Source of the DNA: Rhodoferax sp. AJA081-3
GTDB lineage: Bacteria > Pseudomonadota > Gammaproteobacteria > Burkholderiales > Burkholderiaceae_C
Reading direction: 5' to 3'
DNA length: 64,000 nucleotides
Assembly (NCBI RefSeq): GCF_017798165.1
Contig: NZ_CP059068.1
Span: forward strand, 1,612,001-1,676,000
Part shown: positions 61,276 through 64,000 of the stretch, in pieces
Numbering within the stretch: position 1 is the first letter of the stretch
Layout: each line of letters opens with the position of its first letter
The notes under the pieces: generated by a model
The model's input: only the letters and a program-made list of their open reading frames with translations
Databases searched by the model: none
Told to the model about the DNA's origin: nothing
Position numbers and translations under genes: made by a program

Positions 61276-61821
61276 TTATTCGGATTGTGGCAAATCCTGC
61301 AGCAGATCAGCAAGCTCGTCGGCGTGTTCTTCTTCGACGGCCAGAATACCTTTGAGGATGTCGCTGGTGGTGGGGTCGTCGTGGCCCAGGTAACGGATCA
61401 TGTCGCGGTAGCTGGTGATGGCGACACGCTCGGCCACCAGGTCTTCGCGGATCATGTCGACCAGCGTGGTGCCGGGCATGTATTGCGCGTGGCTGCGACC
61501 GGTCAGGCTGTCGGGTGCAAAGTCGGGCTCGCCACCGAGCTGCACGATGCGTGCAGCCAGCAGGTCGGCATGCACCAGTTCTTCGTTGGAATGGGCCAGG
61601 AACTCGGCTGTGATGCCGCGGGCATGGATGCCACGCGCCATGAAGTAATGCCGGCGGTAACGCAGCACACACACCAGTTCGGTGGCCAGCGCCTCATTGA
61701 GCAGGATGATGACCGCCTCACGGTCGGCGCTGTAGTCTGCGGTGACGGCACCCTGCTCCAGGTGTTTGCGCGCATCGCTGCGCAGGGTTTTGACATCGGT
61801 CAGATGGGGCTTGTTGTGCAT
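61276..61821 (-). CDS. Ferritin-like protein (bacterioferritin family)
   Basis: A 181-aa four-helix protein: LLNEALATELVCVLRYRRHY, then EFLAHSNEELVHADLLAARI, D-M-I-R-E-D-L-V-A-E-R-V-A-I and GILAVEEEHADELADLLQDL. The E-x-x-H pairs give a di-iron site. It is longer than bacterioferritin by its N-terminal extension and belongs to the group of DUF892/Dps-like ferritins that store iron or protect against peroxide. Next to fumC, which is iron-free, this may be an oxidative-stress pair, but there is no direct evidence. Confidence 0.88.
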   Translation of the reverse strand: MHNKPHLTDVKTLRSDARKHLEQGAVTADYSADREAVIILLNEALATELVCVLRYRRHYFMARGIHARGITAEFLAHSNEELVHADLLAARIVQLGGEPDFAPDSLTGRSHAQYMPGTTLVDMIREDLVAERVAITSYRDMIRYLGHDDPTTSDILKGILAVEEEHADELADLLQDLPQSE

Positions 61822-61894
61822 GGTGGTCTCTCGTGAAAGTAAAGCGCCAAGAGTGCCCCAGTTGGCCGCCGCAATCGGTGCGATGGCACACCGT

Positions 61895-62167
61895 TCAGTG
61901 TGCGGTCAGCGAGAAACTGCTGTGCTCCGCTTGGGTTGCGCCACCGCGCACGGGCGGCAGATGGGGCTCCCACATGATCCACTTGGCGTCCAGCCCTTCG
62001 TTGATGGGCATGTTGCAGCTTGGCACACTGGACACGGTGAACCGGGTGGCCTCTTTGAACTCCACCCAGCCTTCGGTGTTGGACCAGAATCCGGCGCCAT
62101 TGCCTCTGACCAGTTGGTGGGTGGAATACAGCACAAACTGCATGTGGTGGGGGGTGTGTTGGTTCAT
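61895..62167 (-). CDS. Hypothetical 90-aa protein
   Basis: Start MNQHTPHHMQFVLYSTHQLV at 62167; the frame is open upstream but that part is arginine- and proline-rich. It has no signal peptide, and contains a FWSNTEGWVEFKEATRFTVS segment and a WEPHLPPVRGG segment. Not recognised. It is on the same strand as the ferritin-like gene 73 bases downstream. Confidence 0.6.
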   Translation of the reverse strand: MNQHTPHHMQFVLYSTHQLVRGNGAGFWSNTEGWVEFKEATRFTVSSVPSCNMPINEGLDAKWIMWEPHLPPVRGGATQAEHSSFSLTAH

Positions 62168-62251
62168 GGTGATGGCTCCACAAGGGGAAAACACACCCAT
62201 GCTAGGTCGCCCCCTGTGCAGAGGTCCGTGCGCCCTCGCACACACAGGCAT

Positions 62252-62280
62252 AAAAAAAGCCCTGCAGTTGCAGGGCTTTG
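62252..62280 (-). terminator. Terminator after the TakP-like gene
   Basis: On the minus strand AAAGCCCTGCA and TGCAGGGCTTT form an 11-bp stem with a 2-base centre followed by a T run. It ends the transcript of the truncated TRAP binding-protein gene. Confidence 0.85.
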
Positions 62281-62304
62281 CGGTGTGCTGGCTAGAGCAG
62301 CAGC

Positions 62305-62976
62305 TTACAGCTTTTGCGCTTGCATGAAGCTGTCGAAACGTGCTTCAGTGAAGCGGAACCACAGGTTCTCGTCCTTGCGGAATTCGGCGTAGTCAGAGTA
62401 GACCTTCTTCCAGTTTTCGTTCTTGGTGCTGATTTCAGCATACAGAGCCATGGACTCTTTGTAGGCCAGATCCAAAACGTCTTTGGGGAAAGGCAGAACC
62501 TTGGTCTTGGCGCCCACCAACTGCTTCAGGGCATCGGGGTTCTTGGCATCGTACTTGGCCTGCATTTCGGTGTGGGCAAACGCCGCAGCACATTCGATGA
62601 TGGTTTTGTTTTCAGCAGACAAACCGGCGTAGGCCTTGTCGTTGACAAACAGGTCCAACTGGGGACCGCCTTCCCACCAGCCGGGGTAGTAGTAGAACGG
62701 AGCCACTTTGTTCAGACCCAGCTTCTGGTCGTCGTAAGGGCCTACCCACTCAGCGGAATCGATCGTGCCTTTTTCCAGCGCGGTATAGATTTCACCGCCA
62801 GGGATGTTTTGTGGCACGCCACCCATGCGCTCCAGCACACGGCCAGCAAATCCACCAATACGCATTTTCATGCCCTTGATGTCAGCCACCGACTTGATTT
62901 CCTTGCGGTAGAAACCACCCATTTGTGCACCGGTGTTGCCCATGGGGAAGTTCACGATGTTGTACTTGGCGTCACT
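62305..62976 (-). pseudogene. TakP-type TRAP binding protein, N-terminus removed by an IS
   Basis: About 223 C-terminal codons remain, from N-I-V-N-F-P-M-G-N-T-G-A-Q-M to the normal TAA. QNIPGGEIYTALEKGTIDSA followed by EWVGPYDD and then APFYYYPGWWEGGPQ is the hallmark of TakP-like 2-oxoacid-binding proteins. Signal peptide and first lobe, about 140 residues, are missing because the reading frame runs into IS sequence near 62976. An internal ATG at 62955 could not restore export. It probably once served the orphan permease at 56144-58555. Confidence 0.82.
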
Positions 62977-64000
62977 ACTGTCCGGTAAATTCTCCCAAAA
63001 AAGGGCTCAAACCTAAGCTGGCTGGGGGTTTCAAGAGGTTTTGTGATTCGGACGATTTCAAACGCGATTTTTTGCAGTTGCGTATCGTGACCTCATTTTT
63101 CGAGGTTTCCGCTCTATGCACACTGGCCGCACAGTATTTGCACAACTTCTCGAAGTGGTGCCATTCAAGCACTTCGAGCATCTCGTAAACAAATACCAAG
63201 CCAACCGCTGGACACGGGACTTCACCGCATGGAGCCACTTCATCTGCATGGCCTACGCACAGTTCACGCGCAGGGAAGGCTTACGCGACCTGATCGTGTG
63301 CCTGAACTCGCAAAGCACCAAGCTCTACCACTGCGGCCTACGTCAGCGTGTATCGCGCTCCACGCTGGCCGATGCCAACGAACGGCGTGACTCACACCTG
63401 TTCGAAGCACTGGGGCAACGCCTGATCGAAATCGCTTTGGATTTATACAAAGACCATGACATTAGCTTGAGTCTCAAGGAGCCGCTGTATGCCATGGACT
63501 CCACGACCATCGACCTGTGTCTTAAGCTGTTTCCCTGGGCGGACTTTCGGTCCACCAAAGCGGGTATCAAAGCCCACACCGTGATCGACCTACGGGGTGC
63601 GATTCCGGTCATGCTGTCGATCACCACAGGCAAAATCAGCGACGTGGGGCAACTCGATGCATTGAGACTGCCAAAGGGCTCCATCGTCGTGCTGGATCGC
63701 GGCTACGTGGACTTTGCGAGGCTGTACCGTTTGGTGCAACGGGAGTGCAGCTTTGTGGTGCGCGCCAAAGACAACCTGAGCTTCAATTGCCACGAAGCGC
63801 ACGCCATCGATATCCAGGCCGGCGTGTACTCGGATCAAACCATTGTGCTGACTGGCGAACGCTCCAAAAATGTCTACCCCGCGCCCTTGCGCCGGGTACG
63901 TTTCTATGACGCAGTAAGTTGTTTGGAACTCGTTTTTCTGACCAACCGCTTGACTTATCCGCCCTCACCATCGCAGCCATCTACAAGCAGCGCTGGCAAA
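62977..64000 (+). mobile_element. IS4-family insertion sequence, left part
   Basis: Sequence starting around ACTGTCCGGTAAATTCTCCC replaces the 5' end of the TRAP gene and contains a DDE transposase running off the window. The terminal inverted repeat and target duplication cannot be verified because the right end is not present; the left boundary at 62977 is placed where homology to TakP-type proteins ends and is uncertain by several bases. Confidence 0.75.
63116..64000 (+). pseudogene. IS4-family transposase, frameshifted and cut by the window edge
   Basis: The ATG at 63116 starts MHTGRTVFAQLLEVVPFKHF. It shows the DDE fold of IS4-type transposases: first Asp in Y-A-M-D-S-T-T-I-D-L-C, second in V-V-L-D-R-G-Y-V-D-F. 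The third residue would lie beyond the window. At 63949-63951 the sequence reads CGCTTGAC; adding one T gives N-R-F-D-L-S-A-L-T-I-A-A-I-Y-K-Q-R-W-Q, the family's conserved stretch. The actual frame reads N-R-L-T-Y-P-P-S instead. So one base seems lost, which would inactivate the protein unless it is a sequencing error. Confidence 0.75.

Overview
The window looks like a betaproteobacterial chromosome, probably Burkholderiales/Comamonadaceae (Rhodoferax- or Polaromonas-like). The reasons are the gyrA-pheA-tyrA-aroA/cmk-rpsA-ihfB order with aroA and cmk fused, the lapA-lapB-rfaE-hldD block, the tmRNA tag ANDERFALAA, the large number of TRAP transporters, and a dispersed repeat of the GCCTCTAGCCCCCGT type. 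This is inferred from gene content; no database was searched.

Region 1 (1 to about 22.3 kb) is a prophage-like island. A plus-strand group of four small accessory genes (275-2121) follows the 5' part of a terminase-adjacent DNA-binding gene on the minus strand (1-171). The packaging and structural genes are therefore expected to the left of the window. A long minus-strand early operon (14114 down to 2085), largely joined by ATGA overlaps, encodes an AlpA-like regulator, a Sak4-like ATPase, a putative single-strand-binding protein, a DEAD helicase, a Cas4/RecB-like nuclease, a primase-helicase, a RuvC-like resolvase and two tandem ParB-N/DNA-methylase fusions. Inside the resolvase gene is a dense array of a 7-bp word and perfect hairpins that looks like a replication origin. 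Two unrecognised genes (14585-16793) lie divergently from an XRE-repressor/ImmA-protease pair. A DUF2924 gene, a large serine recombinase, a small HTH protein and a Sel1-like protein complete the island, which abuts the 3' end of ssrA (tmRNA).

Region 2 (22.5-39.3 kb) is core chromosome: ssrA, gph, ubiG, ompA on the minus strand, then gyrA, pheA, tyrA, aroA-cmk, rpsA, ihfB, lapA, lapB, rfaE, hldD, a ComEA-like protein with a histone-H1-like tail, and a solute-binding protein. Aromatic amino-acid synthesis, ribosome and nucleoid proteins and LPS heptose supply are grouped as in related genomes, but no serC is found between gyrA and pheA.

Region 3 (39.3-64.0 kb) is accessory metabolism: an orphan PAS/PAS histidine kinase, then a cluster with a fused oxoprolinase/hydantoinase, two mirror-image TRAP systems with three binding proteins, a D-glutamate-cyclase-like protein and a LysR regulator. 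I infer uptake and processing of a 5-oxoproline/D-glutamate-type or similar small carboxylate. crcB, an FMN reductase, a second class of TRAP permease coupled to a putative Na+/H+ antiporter, fumC and a ferritin-like gene follow. At the right edge an IS4-type element has cut off the N-terminus of a TakP-type (2-oxoacid) TRAP binding protein, and its transposase itself appears to carry a frameshift.
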